The notes: generated from the letters alone by a model not told the origin. Counted from the stretch's first letter, positions 23,615 to 34,011 are shown. The stretch: 64,000 nucleotides of DNA from Neopusillimonas maritima (GCF_003576595.1 NZ_NQOU01000008.1:1-64000); one strand, 5' to 3'. Numbers and translations: made by a program.

Positions 23615-25387
23615 ATGCGATTGCGTGTACTTGCGTTCGTGTTGGCCTTATTGCTGCAACCGGTTTTGGCGGCGGAGCCGCCCGACGTCGTCATCGACCC
23701 GGGTGGTGTGCCTCCCGAGGCCTTGCAGGCCATTACCGGGGCAGTTGATGCCATTACGCGTCTGGCCGAAGACCAGGACGGCGGGGAAGTGACGCGTTTA
23801 AGACGTCGGGCGCGTGACGCTACGGTTTCCGCCCTGGAAACGCAGGGGTATTTTTCCTCCAAGGTCGATTTGCTGGTGGGGCGGGATACCTTGGGTGAAA
23901 CGTGGGACATCACCATTGAGCCTGGGCCGCGTACCGACGTTCGTTCCGTGGATATTGGTTTTCGCGGCAAAATTGCCGAACCCGAATTTACCGGAAAGGT
24001 TAGTACTTTAAAAGAAGATTGGCCGTTGGATGAAGGCATGCCGTTCATCAACGAGCAATGGAGCCAGGCGAAAACGGCGTTGCTCGATGAGGTGAGCCGC
24101 AAAGATTTTTTGCTGGCGCGCATTGCACATTCACAAGCGACTGTCGAGGCGGTTGAGGCCAAAGCCGACCTTAAGGTGCAGGTTGATAGCGGGCCGCGGG
24201 TGCGAATGGGGAAATTGCGCCTTATCGGCCTGAAGCGTGTGCCGGAATCATTAATTGAGCGTTACGTGCAATACACGCCGGGCGAACCGTACGACCAAGA
24301 TCGCCTGGATGAATGGCAACAGGCGTTGCAAACCACGGCGTTTTTTCGCGGTGCGTTTGTTGTAATGGACAGTCGCGAACAGTCGCGCGAAACGCTTGAC
24401 AACGGCGATGTTGAAATGCCACTTGTTGTGCGGGTCACCGAGGCGCCGGCCCGACGCTATGGGGCGTCGCTGGGGGTGGATAGTGATAACGGCGTGCGCG
24501 CCGAGGGCTTGTACCGTCAGAATGTGGTGTTTGGGTTGCCTGTGTGGATTGAAACCGGGGTCGGGGTGGATAAAAACCGGCAACGGTTTTTCTTCGATGT
24601 GCACTTGCCCCCCTCTGCCAGCGGTTATCGCGACAGTTTCGGCGTGCTGGCAAGTCATTCCGACATCGAAGGCCTGGATACCACACGCTATGGCCTGGGG
24701 TGGCGGCGCAACCAGTCGCGCAAGGCCGCCGGCGACAGTCGGGTTGAATACGAAACCCAATGGAGTATGTTGGTGGCGCATGACCGAACCCGAATTGAAG
24801 GCGCCGAAGGGTACGACGTGCCCACGTTGGTTGGCGGTTGGCAATGGTTGCGACGCGACGTAAACGATAAATATGATCCTCGCGAGGGAAATCTGGTTGA
24901 ACTGGATTTGGGCGCCGGTGTCACATTGGATAAGCGTGAGCCTTTTTATCGTACGGGCTTACGGGCGCAACAATGGTGGCCGATCGGCAAGCGCGATGTT
25001 CTGACTTTCCGCGCCGAGGTGGGTAAGGTCTGGTCGCAGACCGATCGCCTGCCGGAAGATTTCGGGTTTCGCACCGGCGGCGCACGTACGATTCGCGGGT
25101 ATCGCTATAACAGTATTGGTCTGCCACGCGGCGACGCCATTATCGGGGCGCCCGCGCTGGCGGTGGCCAGCATTGAATACATGCATTATTTCAACGACCT
25201 GTTCGGCATGAGTGTATTTTTCGACGCGGGCGATGCCACGACGTCGTTCCGTGATATGGACATGCATTACGGCTACGGCATCGGCGCGCTCTTGCGCACG
25301 CCTGCGGGTCCGTTCATGATGGATCTGGCCTACGGCCAGAAAGATCGCCGTCTGAGGCTGCATTTTTCCCTGGGTGTTGCATTTTGA
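23615..25387 (+). CDS. tamA: TamA, outer membrane translocation and assembly module barrel
   Basis: TamA is a BamA-related outer membrane protein that works with TamB in autotransporter assembly and lipid transport. The 590-residue product has a signal peptide (MRLRVLAFVLALLLQPVLA), POTRA-like domains over about residues 20-270, and a C-terminal barrel with the Omp85 motif GGARTIRGYRYNSIG. It ends RLHFSLGVAF with the terminal phenylalanine expected of a BAM substrate. Its stop overlaps the tamB start. Confidence 0.93.
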   Translation: MRLRVLAFVLALLLQPVLAAEPPDVVIDPGGVPPEALQAITGAVDAITRLAEDQDGGEVTRLRRRARDATVSALETQGYFSSKVDLLVGRDTLGETWDITIEPGPRTDVRSVDIGFRGKIAEPEFTGKVSTLKEDWPLDEGMPFINEQWSQAKTALLDEVSRKDFLLARIAHSQATVEAVEAKADLKVQVDSGPRVRMGKLRLIGLKRVPESLIERYVQYTPGEPYDQDRLDEWQQALQTTAFFRGAFVVMDSREQSRETLDNGDVEMPLVVRVTEAPARRYGASLGVDSDNGVRAEGLYRQNVVFGLPVWIETGVGVDKNRQRFFFDVHLPPSASGYRDSFGVLASHSDIEGLDTTRYGLGWRRNQSRKAAGDSRVEYETQWSMLVAHDRTRIEGAEGYDVPTLVGGWQWLRRDVNDKYDPREGNLVELDLGAGVTLDKREPFYRTGLRAQQWWPIGKRDVLTFRAEVGKVWSQTDRLPEDFGFRTGGARTIRGYRYNSIGLPRGDAIIGAPALAVASIEYMHYFNDLFGMSVFFDAGDATTSFRDMDMHYGYGIGALLRTPAGPFMMDLAYGQKDRRLRLHFSLGVAF

Positions 25388-28300
25388 GATTTATTCTACG
25401 GTTCTTGCGTAGTGTGCTTATCTGGCTCGGCCCGGCTTTGGTGCTGTTGCTCATGGTCGTTGCGGGTTTTGGATTTTGGGTGGTGAAATCGGAACCGGGC
25501 ACTCGTTGGGCGCTTGGGCTGGGCGTAGGGCTGGTTGGCGGGCAGGTTGAGCGCGTGGATGGCAGCTTATGGGACGGTTTGGAGGTTGGTCATCTGGTGC
25601 TTGACACGCCCGCAGCCAAGGTCGAGATTCACGATCTGGCCCTTAGCGTTGATTGGCCGGATCTTCGTGAGCGTCGCTTGCATGCAAGCAATCTGTCGGT
25701 GGGTGAGCTGGCGTTGAATATTCTCGAGTCAGACGAGCCGCCGTCTGAAGCGCCTTTCTCGATGCCCGCATTACCGGTTACCGTGGCGCTCGACCGCTTT
25801 TTCCTGGGTAAACTGAACGTATCTTTGAATGACGAGCCGGTTTTGCTCGACGTGCGCAACCTTGAAGCATCATTGGCCGTCTCGAAAGAAGATGCGCAAT
25901 TGGTGTTCCGTAAGCTGGAATTTGGGCGGCAGGATATCGAGGCCAGCGTTCAGGGGGAGTTTCGTTTGTTGGCGCTTGCCGACCCCTGGCCGTTCCGGGT
26001 TTGGGTTGAAACCGATGCTAAAAGTAAAGAGCCCGACTCTTTGCTGTGTGCCCGACGTTTTCTGCCTGATTTACCCCTGGTTTCCACCGACGCTGAATCA
26101 ACCAACACTGATTCAGCCGCCGGCTCAAATTCTGAGTCCGCTACCGAACTGGATGCCGTCAGCACGTTCTGCGCCGTTGATTTGCGCGCGGAGGCCGAGG
26201 GGTCTATGCATGCGGCCAAAATAACGCTGCAAGGTGAGGGTCAAGACCTGCAGCTTCAAGCGGCTGCGCAATTGTATCCGCAACAAGCATTTCCTTTGCA
26301 TTCGGCAAATTGGTCGCTGGTTTTGGGTGATGGGTCCTCTCTTAAGGGGGACGTTAACTGGGCGGGTAATGATCAGGGCGGGGTCAATCCGAATCATTTG
26401 ATTGGGCAAGTGGCCTTGCAGCGTTTGAATCTGGGTATGGTTTTGCCGGAAGCGCTCCCGCAGGCCAGTTTAACGGCCACGTTGGATTTTGACGTACAAC
26501 TGCGCAATGCGGCCATGCTTGAGTCGGCTGCAGTGAAATTGGCGATTGACCCCAGTTCGTCCTGGAACGGGCAGCCTCTGGACGGGCACCTGGATTTTCG
26601 TGCGGTGAATAACGATCGCGCTCAGGCGTGGGTGCCGGCGCCTGAGTTTGTTGAAATTCAGAATCTGGATTTGGCATTGCGTTTGGGGGCGAATCAGGTA
26701 AGTGCAAAAGGGGGCCTGGGTTTTCAGCTGAGCGCACTTGAACTTAATCTGGATGCCCCTCGTCTGGCCGATTTCTGGCCCGACCTTGAAGGCAGTGCGG
26801 CACTAAACGCCGGCCTGGACGGCAATATGGCGCAGCATCAACTGAAGTTGCAAGGCCGTTACGATGCCGGGGCGCAAGGGGGCGATGTGCTGGGCGACGC
26901 GCCCATTGCAGTGCAAACTGAATTGCAGGGGGGGTGGAAAGCCAGTGAAGAGAATCCCGGCCAAGGCGTTTGGTCGGGCCGGCTGGCAAGCCTGGATATT
27001 GAACATGCCGGAATCAATATCGCAACCCAGCGCCCGATGGCATTAAACGTGGCGCCCGAGGCGCAATCGCCCGATTATCTTTTAACGCTGGGCGATACCG
27101 CGATTGATGTGGCTTTGCCGTCGCGCAACAGCGTGGTCATTGAGCACCGGCAAACCCGTTTTTCACCTGGGCGGTGGCGCACACAAGGTGAAATTGAACG
27201 TTTAACACTATCGCGACGCCTTATCGATGAGGTCGCGAATTTGGTGGGCGAGCAACTGCCGGAAGATGCCCCCGGGCAAGAGCGGGGGCGGGTGATTGTC
27301 GATGTGGATGACCGCAATGACATGGTGGATATGACTTACGGCCTGAGTTGGGATTTGGGGTTCGAGGGTGCCTTGTCGGGCAAGGCGCAGGTTCGCCGCC
27401 TTGGCGGCGACATGATTGTTCCCGGCGATCCGCCGTTTCCGCTGGGTTTGCGTACGCTTGAGGCTGCTTTAACCGCAACACCTACCTCAAACGGTGCAAG
27501 TCGTATCGACGTTGATCTGAACATTGAAACCCAGAGCATGGGGCAGGCCCAGATTCAGGTTGAAACATTATTACGTGCGACGCCCGACGGCGGCTTCGTT
27601 TATAACCCCGATGACGGCACCACCGTGCGGGTTCAGGCGGCCATGCAGAATATTGGCTGGCTTAGCCTGTTTGTTGGCGACGCTACCGAGATTGGTGGAG
27701 CTTTGCAGGCTGACCTGACGGCACGCAGCCGCCCCGGCGGCGAGTGGGCGATGCAGGGGCAGGTACAGGGCAGTGATATTCGGTTTATTCGTATCGATGA
27801 CGGCGTGCGGTTGGTTGAGGGGACACTCGACGGGCATTTCGAGGGCGACCGTTTTGTGCTTGATCGACTCGAGTTCCCTGCTGTGCGGCGCGCCGTTCCA
27901 AAGGAATGGCGGACCGAAACCTGGACGCGCGAAAACCCCGATGCTCAGGGTGGAAAACTGACCTTGTCAGGTTATTGGGATGTGTCGGACTCCGTTGGTA
28001 AAGTGGCGGTTGATTTGTATCGATATCCCATTTTGCAGCGCTCCGACCGGTTTGCCATGGTGACGGGCAAACTGAATGTCGACATGCCTTCGCCGGCCTT
28101 GAGTATCGACGGGGAACTCAACGTGGATGCGGGTTGGGTCGATTTGGACATGCTAAGCAGTGTGCCCACGGTGGATGGTGATGTTGTTGTGATTCGGCCG
28201 GGGCAAAAACAGGAGGAATCCGCGCCGCTCGATATTACGTTGAATATTCTGATCGACCTGGGCCCACGTTTTTACATAACCGGCTATGGCGTTGATTCGG

Positions 28301-28986
28301 GTCTTGTTGGCGAGATGCGCATTGTGATGGCCCCCCAGGGGCGCCCCATGGCTTATGGCGTGTTACGTACCCGCGGGGGGGCAATTGAGGCGTATGGCCA
28401 GCGTTTGCAGTTGCGACGGGGCACGATTACGTTCCAGGGCCCGATTGCCAGTCCGGTATTGAATATTGAGGCATTACGAACGGGCGTGGCTGTTGAAGCG
28501 GGGGTTCGGGTTTCCGGTACCGCGCGCAAGCCGCAAATTAATCTTATTTCTTATCCCGATGTCACCGATGTGCAGAAACTTTCCTGGTTGTTGCTCGGCC
28601 GCGGGCCGGATGATTCGGGCGGTGATGCGGCGCTGTTGTTTTCGGTGGGTACGTCGTTTCTTGGCGACGGTGAGCCGTTCTACAAGAAATTCGGTCTGGA
28701 TGAAGTCAGCATGCGTTCGGGCGAATTGGGAAGCGTAGGGAGTATTCTGCCGGCGGAAACCGTGGTGCGTGGTCTCGATAGCGGCGCCAGCGATATTGAG
28801 CGGCAGTTCGTTGTGGCGGCCAAGCATTTGTCCAGCGGCTTTACGTTAAGTCTGGAGCAGGCGTTATCGGATACGGGAACCGTAGGCCGGGTAAGCTATC
28901 AATTGGCGCGGGGACTCTCGGCACAGTTAAGCGCAGGAACGGTAAGTGGCCTGGCATTGGTCTGGCGTGCTTTTTCGCGCGATTAA
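25384..28986 (+). CDS. tamB: TamB, inner membrane-anchored translocation module subunit
   Basis: TamB spans the periplasm as a long beta-taco and is anchored by one N-terminal helix (LRSVLIWLGPALVLLLMVVAGFGFWVV). The 1200-residue protein is made of AsmA/DUF490-type beta repeats and ends with the conserved C-terminal domain (LLLGRGPDDSGGDAALL, TVGRVSYQLARGLSAQL). The start is a TTG that overlaps the tamA stop (TTGA), so translation is coupled. A serine/threonine/aspartate-rich low-complexity run at about residues 235-260 is the only irregular segment. Confidence 0.92.
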   Translation: MRFILRFLRSVLIWLGPALVLLLMVVAGFGFWVVKSEPGTRWALGLGVGLVGGQVERVDGSLWDGLEVGHLVLDTPAAKVEIHDLALSVDWPDLRERRLHASNLSVGELALNILESDEPPSEAPFSMPALPVTVALDRFFLGKLNVSLNDEPVLLDVRNLEASLAVSKEDAQLVFRKLEFGRQDIEASVQGEFRLLALADPWPFRVWVETDAKSKEPDSLLCARRFLPDLPLVSTDAESTNTDSAAGSNSESATELDAVSTFCAVDLRAEAEGSMHAAKITLQGEGQDLQLQAAAQLYPQQAFPLHSANWSLVLGDGSSLKGDVNWAGNDQGGVNPNHLIGQVALQRLNLGMVLPEALPQASLTATLDFDVQLRNAAMLESAAVKLAIDPSSSWNGQPLDGHLDFRAVNNDRAQAWVPAPEFVEIQNLDLALRLGANQVSAKGGLGFQLSALELNLDAPRLADFWPDLEGSAALNAGLDGNMAQHQLKLQGRYDAGAQGGDVLGDAPIAVQTELQGGWKASEENPGQGVWSGRLASLDIEHAGINIATQRPMALNVAPEAQSPDYLLTLGDTAIDVALPSRNSVVIEHRQTRFSPGRWRTQGEIERLTLSRRLIDEVANLVGEQLPEDAPGQERGRVIVDVDDRNDMVDMTYGLSWDLGFEGALSGKAQVRRLGGDMIVPGDPPFPLGLRTLEAALTATPTSNGASRIDVDLNIETQSMGQAQIQVETLLRATPDGGFVYNPDDGTTVRVQAAMQNIGWLSLFVGDATEIGGALQADLTARSRPGGEWAMQGQVQGSDIRFIRIDDGVRLVEGTLDGHFEGDRFVLDRLEFPAVRRAVPKEWRTETWTRENPDAQGGKLTLSGYWDVSDSVGKVAVDLYRYPILQRSDRFAMVTGKLNVDMPSPALSIDGELNVDAGWVDLDMLSSVPTVDGDVVVIRPGQKQEESAPLDITLNILIDLGPRFYITGYGVDSGLVGEMRIVMAPQGRPMAYGVLRTRGGAIEAYGQRLQLRRGTITFQGPIASPVLNIEALRTGVAVEAGVRVSGTARKPQINLISYPDVTDVQKLSWLLLGRGPDDSGGDAALLFSVGTSFLGDGEPFYKKFGLDEVSMRSGELGSVGSILPAETVVRGLDSGASDIERQFVVAAKHLSSGFTLSLEQALSDTGTVGRVSYQLARGLSAQLSAGTVSGLALVWRAFSRD

Positions 28987-29031
28987 CCGGGTTGTACTAT
29001 AAAATAGACCCCCATTCAAAAAGGGAAACGC

Positions 29032-29598
29032 ATGTCCATTAAAAGTGATCGCTGGATTCGACGTGTCGCGCAGGAGCACGGCATGATCGAGCCTTTCGAG
29101 CCGGGCCAGGTTCGAAGTGTGAACGGAAACAAAATTGTGAGCTACGGCACAAGCAGTTATGGCTACGATGTGCGCTGTGCCGACGAATTCAAGATTTTTA
29201 CCAATATCAATTCCACGATTGTCGATCCCAAGGCGTTCGACGAAAAATCGTTTGTCGATTTCAAAGGCGACGTGTGCATTATTCCGCCCAATTCGTTTGC
29301 GTTGGCGCGCACCGTGGAATATTTCCGTATCCCGCGCAGCGTGCTTACCGTATGTCTGGGCAAAAGCACATATGCGCGCTGCGGGATTATCGTGAACGTG
29401 ACGCCTCTGGAGCCCGAGTGGGAAGGCCACGTTACACTTGAGTTTTCCAACACCACACCGTTGCCGGCCAAGGTGTATGCGGGCGAAGGTTGCGCCCAAA
29501 TGTTGTTTTTAGAAAGCGACGAGGTTTGTGAAACCTCGTACCGTGACCGTGGTGGCAAGTACCAGGGTCAGCGGGGTGTCACGCTGCCGCGCGCATAG
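29032..29598 (+). CDS. dcd: Dcd, dCTP deaminase
   Basis: Dcd converts dCTP to dUTP, feeding dTMP synthesis. The 188-residue product has the trimeric dUTPase-like fold with [20 protein letters not shown], the catalytic segment [29 protein letters not shown] (residues about 110-138, including the conserved Arg and Glu) and the C-terminal nucleotide-closing [15 protein letters not shown]. It begins an operon with the decarboxylase 10 bases downstream, a conserved pairing in Burkholderiales. Confidence 0.96.
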   Translation: MSIKSDRWIRRVAQEHGMIEPFEPGQVRSVNGNKIVSYGTSSYGYDVRCADEFKIFTNINSTIVDPKAFDEKSFVDFKGDVCIIPPNSFALARTVEYFRIPRSVLTVCLGKSTYARCGIIVNVTPLEPEWEGHVTLEFSNTTPLPAKVYAGEGCAQMLFLESDEVCETSYRDRGGKYQGQRGVTLPRA

Positions 29599-29608
29599 GA
29601 GTTGCCGC

Positions 29609-31876
29609 ATGAAATTTCGATTCCCCATCGTCATTATCGATGAAGACTACCGCTCCGAGAACGCTTCGGGTCTGGGTATTCGTGCGCTCGCTGCGGCCAT
29701 TGAGGCCGAAGGGGTGGAAGTGCTGGGGGTCACCAGTTATGGCGATTTAAGCTCCTTTGCCCAGCAGCAAAGCCGCGCCAGTGCTTTTATTTTGTCGATC
29801 GACGACGAAGAGTTCGACGTTGACTCGCCTGAGGATGTGGCCAACGCCATCAAGAACCTGCGTTCGTTTATTGGCGAATTGCGGTTCCGTAACGAGGATA
29901 TCCCCATCTACCTTTATGGGGAAACGCGCACGTCACGGCATATCCCGAACGATATTTTGCGTGAACTGCATGGCTTTATTCACATGTTCGAGGATACGCC
30001 CGAATTTGTCGCCCGGCATATCATTCGCGAAGCCCGCGCGTATCTCGACGGCCTGGCGCCGCCTTTCTTTCGCGAGTTGCTCAAGTATGCCTCCGACGGT
30101 TCCTATTCCTGGCACTGCCCGGGGCATTCGGGCGGGGTGGCGTTTCTGAAAAGCCCGGTGGGGCAAATGTTTCACCAGTTTTTTGGCGAAAACATGTTGC
30201 GTGCCGACGTCTGTAACGCGGTCGACGAGTTGGGTCAGTTGCTTGATCACACCGGCCCGGTAGCTGAATCCGAACGCAATGCCGCTCGTATTTTCAACGC
30301 CGACCATTGTTTTTTCGTCACCAACGGCACGTCGACATCGAACAAAATTGTCTGGCATGCCAACGTGGCGAACGACGACATTGTGGTGGTCGACCGCAAC
30401 TGCCATAAGTCGATTCTTCACGCCATTATCATGACGGGCGCCATTCCGGTTTTTTTGCGCCCCACGCGTAACCATTTGGGCATTATTGGTCCTATTCCGC
30501 AAGAGGAATTCGAACCCGAGTCGATTCGCGCCAAAATTGAAGCCAATCCGTTCGCGCGCGATGTAAAGAACAAGCGCCCACGCATTCTTACGATTACGCA
30601 AAGCACATACGACGGTGTGAGCTACAACGTGGAAATGATCAAAGAAAAGGTGGGGTCCGAAATCGACACCCTGCATTTCGATGAAGCCTGGATTCCGCAT
30701 GCGGCCTTCCACGACTATTACAAAGACATGCATGCCATCGGTAAAGATCGTCCGCGCAGTACCGATGCCATGGTGTTTGCCACACATTCCATTCATAAAT
30801 TGCTCGCCGGTTTGTCGCAGGCGTCGCAAATTACGATTCAGGAACCGGAAAATCGCAAGCTCGACCGGAACGTATTCAACGAAGCGTTCCTCATGCACAC
30901 GTCTACTTCGCCGCAGTACGCCATTATTGCTTCGTGCGACGTGGCGGCGGCCATGATGGAACCGCCCGGTGGGACGGCCATGGTGGAAGAGAGCATCAGC
31001 GAAGCGCTGGAGTTCCGTCGTGCGATGCGCAAGGTGGAGTCCGAGTTCGGCAAGAATGACTGGTGGTTCAAGGTGTGGGGCCCCAAGCGCCTGGTTTCGG
31101 AAGGTATTGGCAGTCGGGAAGACTGGATGCTGGAAGCCGACGACGAATGGCACGGGTTTGGTCCGTTGGCCAAGGGCTTCAACATGCTCGACCCCATCAA
31201 GGCCACCATCGTCACCCCAGGGCTGGATATCTCTGGGACGTTTGCTGAAACGGGCATTCCCGCTGCATTGGTCTCGAAATATTTGGCTGAGCATGGCGTG
31301 GTAATTGAAAAAACCGGGCTTTATTCTTTTTTCATCATGTTCACCATCGGTATTACAAAAGGCCGTTGGAACACATTGCTGACTGCGCTTCAACAATTCA
31401 AAGACGACTACGATCGCAATCATCCGTTGTGGCGGAGTTTGCCCGATTTCTGTAAAGAGAATCGTCGTTATGAGCGCATGGGCTTGCGTGACTTATGTCA
31501 GCAGATTCACGAGTCGTATCATGAGTTCGATGTGGCCCGGCTAACAACGGAAATGTACACCAGCGATATGGAGCCGGTGTTGAAGCCGTCCGACGCTTAT
31601 GCCAGGATGGCTCACCGCGAGGTTGAGCGTGTCGCCATCGACGACCTTGACGGGCGGGTGACCGGGGTATTGTTAACGCCCTATCCGCCGGGTATCCCCT
31701 TGCTCATTCCAGGCGAGCGTTTCAATAAGAGAATTGTTGACTACTTGCGCTTTGTGCGCGAATTCAACGCCCGTTTTCCCGGTTTTGAAACTTATGTGCA
31801 TGGTTTGGCCGAAGATATCGGCCCCGATAATCAGCCGCGCTATTACGTCGATTGTTTAATTGAAGATTCACAGTGA
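29609..31876 (+). CDS. Orn/Lys/Arg decarboxylase (PLP-dependent, biodegradative type)
   Basis: This 755-residue PLP enzyme decarboxylates a basic amino acid, most likely arginine or lysine. It has the N-terminal response-regulator-like wing domain (IVIIDEDYRSENASGLGIRALAAAIE), the aspartate-aminotransferase-fold core with HCPGHSGGVAFLKSPVG, and the PLP lysine in THSIHKLLAGLSQASQ (K397). It also has the C-terminal segment GVLLTPYPPGIPLLIPGERF that defines the family. The size fits AdiA/LdcC rather than the shorter biosynthetic types. I chose the ATG at 29609 behind AGGAG. Substrate choice between arginine, lysine and ornithine cannot be settled by eye. Confidence 0.88.
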   Translation: MKFRFPIVIIDEDYRSENASGLGIRALAAAIEAEGVEVLGVTSYGDLSSFAQQQSRASAFILSIDDEEFDVDSPEDVANAIKNLRSFIGELRFRNEDIPIYLYGETRTSRHIPNDILRELHGFIHMFEDTPEFVARHIIREARAYLDGLAPPFFRELLKYASDGSYSWHCPGHSGGVAFLKSPVGQMFHQFFGENMLRADVCNAVDELGQLLDHTGPVAESERNAARIFNADHCFFVTNGTSTSNKIVWHANVANDDIVVVDRNCHKSILHAIIMTGAIPVFLRPTRNHLGIIGPIPQEEFEPESIRAKIEANPFARDVKNKRPRILTITQSTYDGVSYNVEMIKEKVGSEIDTLHFDEAWIPHAAFHDYYKDMHAIGKDRPRSTDAMVFATHSIHKLLAGLSQASQITIQEPENRKLDRNVFNEAFLMHTSTSPQYAIIASCDVAAAMMEPPGGTAMVEESISEALEFRRAMRKVESEFGKNDWWFKVWGPKRLVSEGIGSREDWMLEADDEWHGFGPLAKGFNMLDPIKATIVTPGLDISGTFAETGIPAALVSKYLAEHGVVIEKTGLYSFFIMFTIGITKGRWNTLLTALQQFKDDYDRNHPLWRSLPDFCKENRRYERMGLRDLCQQIHESYHEFDVARLTTEMYTSDMEPVLKPSDAYARMAHREVERVAIDDLDGRVTGVLLTPYPPGIPLLIPGERFNKRIVDYLRFVREFNARFPGFETYVHGLAEDIGPDNQPRYYVDCLIEDSQ

Positions 31877-33126
31877 CCGCTGCGATTTATGATGTTGCCG
31901 TCATCGGTGCCGGCGCCGCCGGCATGATGGCTGCGGCGGTTGCCGGGCAGCGCGGCCTTAAGGTGGTATTGCTGGATCACGCCGAGCGTCTGGCGGAAAA
32001 AATCCGTATTTCGGGTGGTGGGCGTTGCAATTTCACCAACAAGGGAACAACGGCGGCGAATTTCATCTCCCAGAATCCGCATTTCTGCCGCTCGGCCTTG
32101 GCCGGCTACACCGCCAATGACTTCATTCAATTGGTGAATCAATACGGCATTGGCTGGCACGAGAAACATCGTGGGCAGCTATTCTGTAATGATTCCAGTG
32201 AATCCATCATCGCCATGTTGCGCAGCGAGTGTGACAAAGGCCGTGTCGCATGGCGCATGCCGTGCGCGGTACATGAAGTTGGTCAGCAGGCAAGTTGTTT
32301 TGTATTGCGTACCGATGCGGGTACCATTCGTGCGCACAATCTGGTTGTTGCAACGGGTGGCTTGGCCATTCCCAAGTTGGGCGCAACCGACTTTGCGTTG
32401 AAGCTGGCAAGGCAGTTTGGCTTGAAGGTGGTGGAGCCGCGTCCGGCGCTTGTGCCGCTGTTGTTCGATGCGCAGCAATGGCAACCTTTTTCCACCTTAA
32501 GCGGTGTGGCGTTAGAGGCTCGTGTGTCGACGTCGTCACCGGTTTTGGGTAAACCCACAGCCAAGCCGTTGCTCACGCAGTTTGATGAGGATTTGCTGTT
32601 TACCCATAAGGGTTTGTCGGGGCCGGCTATTTTGCAAATTTCCAGTTACTGGAATCCAGGTCAGCCTATTGTGTTGGACTTGGCCCCGGATGCCAATATT
32701 GAACGAACGTTGCAAGAGACGCGTCAGGGCAATCGGCAACTGCTTTCTTCGGTTCTGGCGTCCATCTGGCCGAAAAGATTGGCGGAGCAATGGCTTAAGA
32801 ACACGCCCGATTTACCAAAACAGATTGGTGATATGAGGTTGGCGGATGCACCTAATGCGGTCTTGAGCAGTCTGGCTCGTCATATACATGAGTGGTCTTT
32901 GGTGCCTTCGGGTACAGCCGGTTATCGCAAAGCCGAAGTGATGCGCGGCGGTGTTGATACGCGTTACCTTGATCAACGCAGCATGGAAGCCAAGCCAGTG
33001 GCGGGTTTGTATTTTGTCGGTGAGGCTGTTGATGTCACCGGTTGGCTGGGCGGCTACAATTTTCAGTGGGCCTGGTCCTCGGCAGTGGCCTGTGCCCGGG
33101 CAATAAAAGCAAAGGAATTTCAATGA
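31873..33126 (+). CDS. BaiN/HI0933-family NAD(P)/FAD-dependent oxidoreductase
   Basis: This 417-residue flavoprotein of the HI0933/YhiN (BaiN/RdsA) family has the dinucleotide-binding DVAVIGAGAAGMMAA at its N-terminus. It also has ISGGGRCNFTNKG, the hallmark of this family, and GLYFVGEAVDVTGWLGGYNFQWAWSSA near the C-terminus. The reaction is unknown for most members. It starts at GTG 31873, overlapping the decarboxylase stop by 4 bases, and its own stop overlaps gcvH by 4 bases, so the operon is tightly coupled. Confidence 0.88.
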   Translation: MTAAIYDVAVIGAGAAGMMAAAVAGQRGLKVVLLDHAERLAEKIRISGGGRCNFTNKGTTAANFISQNPHFCRSALAGYTANDFIQLVNQYGIGWHEKHRGQLFCNDSSESIIAMLRSECDKGRVAWRMPCAVHEVGQQASCFVLRTDAGTIRAHNLVVATGGLAIPKLGATDFALKLARQFGLKVVEPRPALVPLLFDAQQWQPFSTLSGVALEARVSTSSPVLGKPTAKPLLTQFDEDLLFTHKGLSGPAILQISSYWNPGQPIVLDLAPDANIERTLQETRQGNRQLLSSVLASIWPKRLAEQWLKNTPDLPKQIGDMRLADAPNAVLSSLARHIHEWSLVPSGTAGYRKAEVMRGGVDTRYLDQRSMEAKPVAGLYFVGEAVDVTGWLGGYNFQWAWSSAVACARAIKAKEFQ

Positions 33127-33497
33127 ACTTACCGAACGATCGTAAATACACGGAATCGCATCAATGGATCAAGCAGGACGCAGAGACATTCCTGGTGGGA
33201 ATTACCGACCATGCGCAGGAGCAACTGGGCGATTTGATGTTTGTGGGCGAGGTTGAGGAAGGCCGGGCGGTAAAGGCCGGCGACGTGGTGGCGGTGGTCG
33301 AATCGGTTAAATCGGCGTCTGATGTTTATGCCCCGATTAGCGGAACCATCATGGCTTTTAACAAAGAGCTGGAAACCCGCCCTGAAAGCCTGAACGAGGC
33401 GCCTTACGAGACGTGGATTCTTAAGCTCAAGGCAGACAACCCTGCCGACCTTGACGCCTTGCTGGATGCGGCTTCTTACGCTGCCTTAACCGACTGA
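33123..33497 (+). CDS. gcvH: GcvH, glycine cleavage system H protein
   Basis: GcvH carries the aminomethyl group on a lipoyl arm between the P and T proteins of glycine cleavage. The 124-residue product has the lipoylation site in VVESVKSASDVYAP and the family N-terminus SHQWIKQDAETFLVGITDHAQEQLGD. The partner genes gcvT and gcvP are not in the window. Its last 22 bases overlap the 3' end of folA on the other strand. A stand-alone H protein can also serve as a lipoate relay. Confidence 0.93.
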   Translation: MNLPNDRKYTESHQWIKQDAETFLVGITDHAQEQLGDLMFVGEVEEGRAVKAGDVVAVVESVKSASDVYAPISGTIMAFNKELETRPESLNEAPYETWILKLKADNPADLDALLDAASYAALTD

Positions 33498-33979
33498 TAC
33501 GTGGCGATTTCGTACGCGTAGCCGTTTTCTTCTACGCGTGGCAGGCGGTTGGTTTCCCGCCATTCAGACGCGGAAAGTTCGGGAAAAAACACATCACCGT
33601 CGATCTCGGCCATGATTTCCGTGGCAATAATTTCATCGATGAAAGGCAAGGCGTCGTTAAAGATTTGGGCGCCGCCAATGATGCAAACCGACGGTTCATT
33701 GTGGCAGGCCTGAACAGCCTGTTGAACCGAGGAAAAGACTTCCGCACCCGGTGCCTCGTAGCTTGCATTGCGGCTCACCACAATGTTGCGTCTTCCCGGC
33801 AAGGGGCGACCCAGTGATTCCCACGTTTTCCGACCCATGATAATGGGTTGGCCCATGGTGACTTTCTTGAAATGCGCCAAGTCGGATGGCAGGCGCCAGG
33901 GCAACGTATTGTCGCGCCCTATGACACGGTTTTTCGAGTAGGCGACAACACATTTGATATGGGGGCGGAGCGTATTCAT
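33476..33979 (-). CDS. folA: FolA, dihydrofolate reductase
   Basis: FolA regenerates tetrahydrofolate with NADPH, completing the thymidylate cycle with thyA just upstream. The 167-residue product has the family landmarks CVVAYSKNRVIGRDNTLPW, the catalytic acid in DLAHFKKVT, IIMGRKTWESLGRPLPGR and VCIIGGAQIF. I prefer the ATG at 33979 over the TTG at 34015, because the first strand then begins as in other DHFRs. The gene is convergent with gcvH and overlaps its stop region. Confidence 0.95.
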   Translation of the reverse strand: MNTLRPHIKCVVAYSKNRVIGRDNTLPWRLPSDLAHFKKVTMGQPIIMGRKTWESLGRPLPGRRNIVVSRNASYEAPGAEVFSSVQQAVQACHNEPSVCIIGGAQIFNDALPFIDEIIATEIMAEIDGDVFFPELSASEWRETNRLPRVEENGYAYEIATYQSVKAA

Positions 33980-34011
33980 AAATGCTTCGATAAGGCCCGG
34001 AAGGCCGTTAT

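Noticed and set aside
26080-26160. Frameshift or recombination in tamB suggested by a Ser/Thr/Asp-rich run
   Set aside because: The reading frame continues normally on both sides; low-complexity loops are common in TamB.
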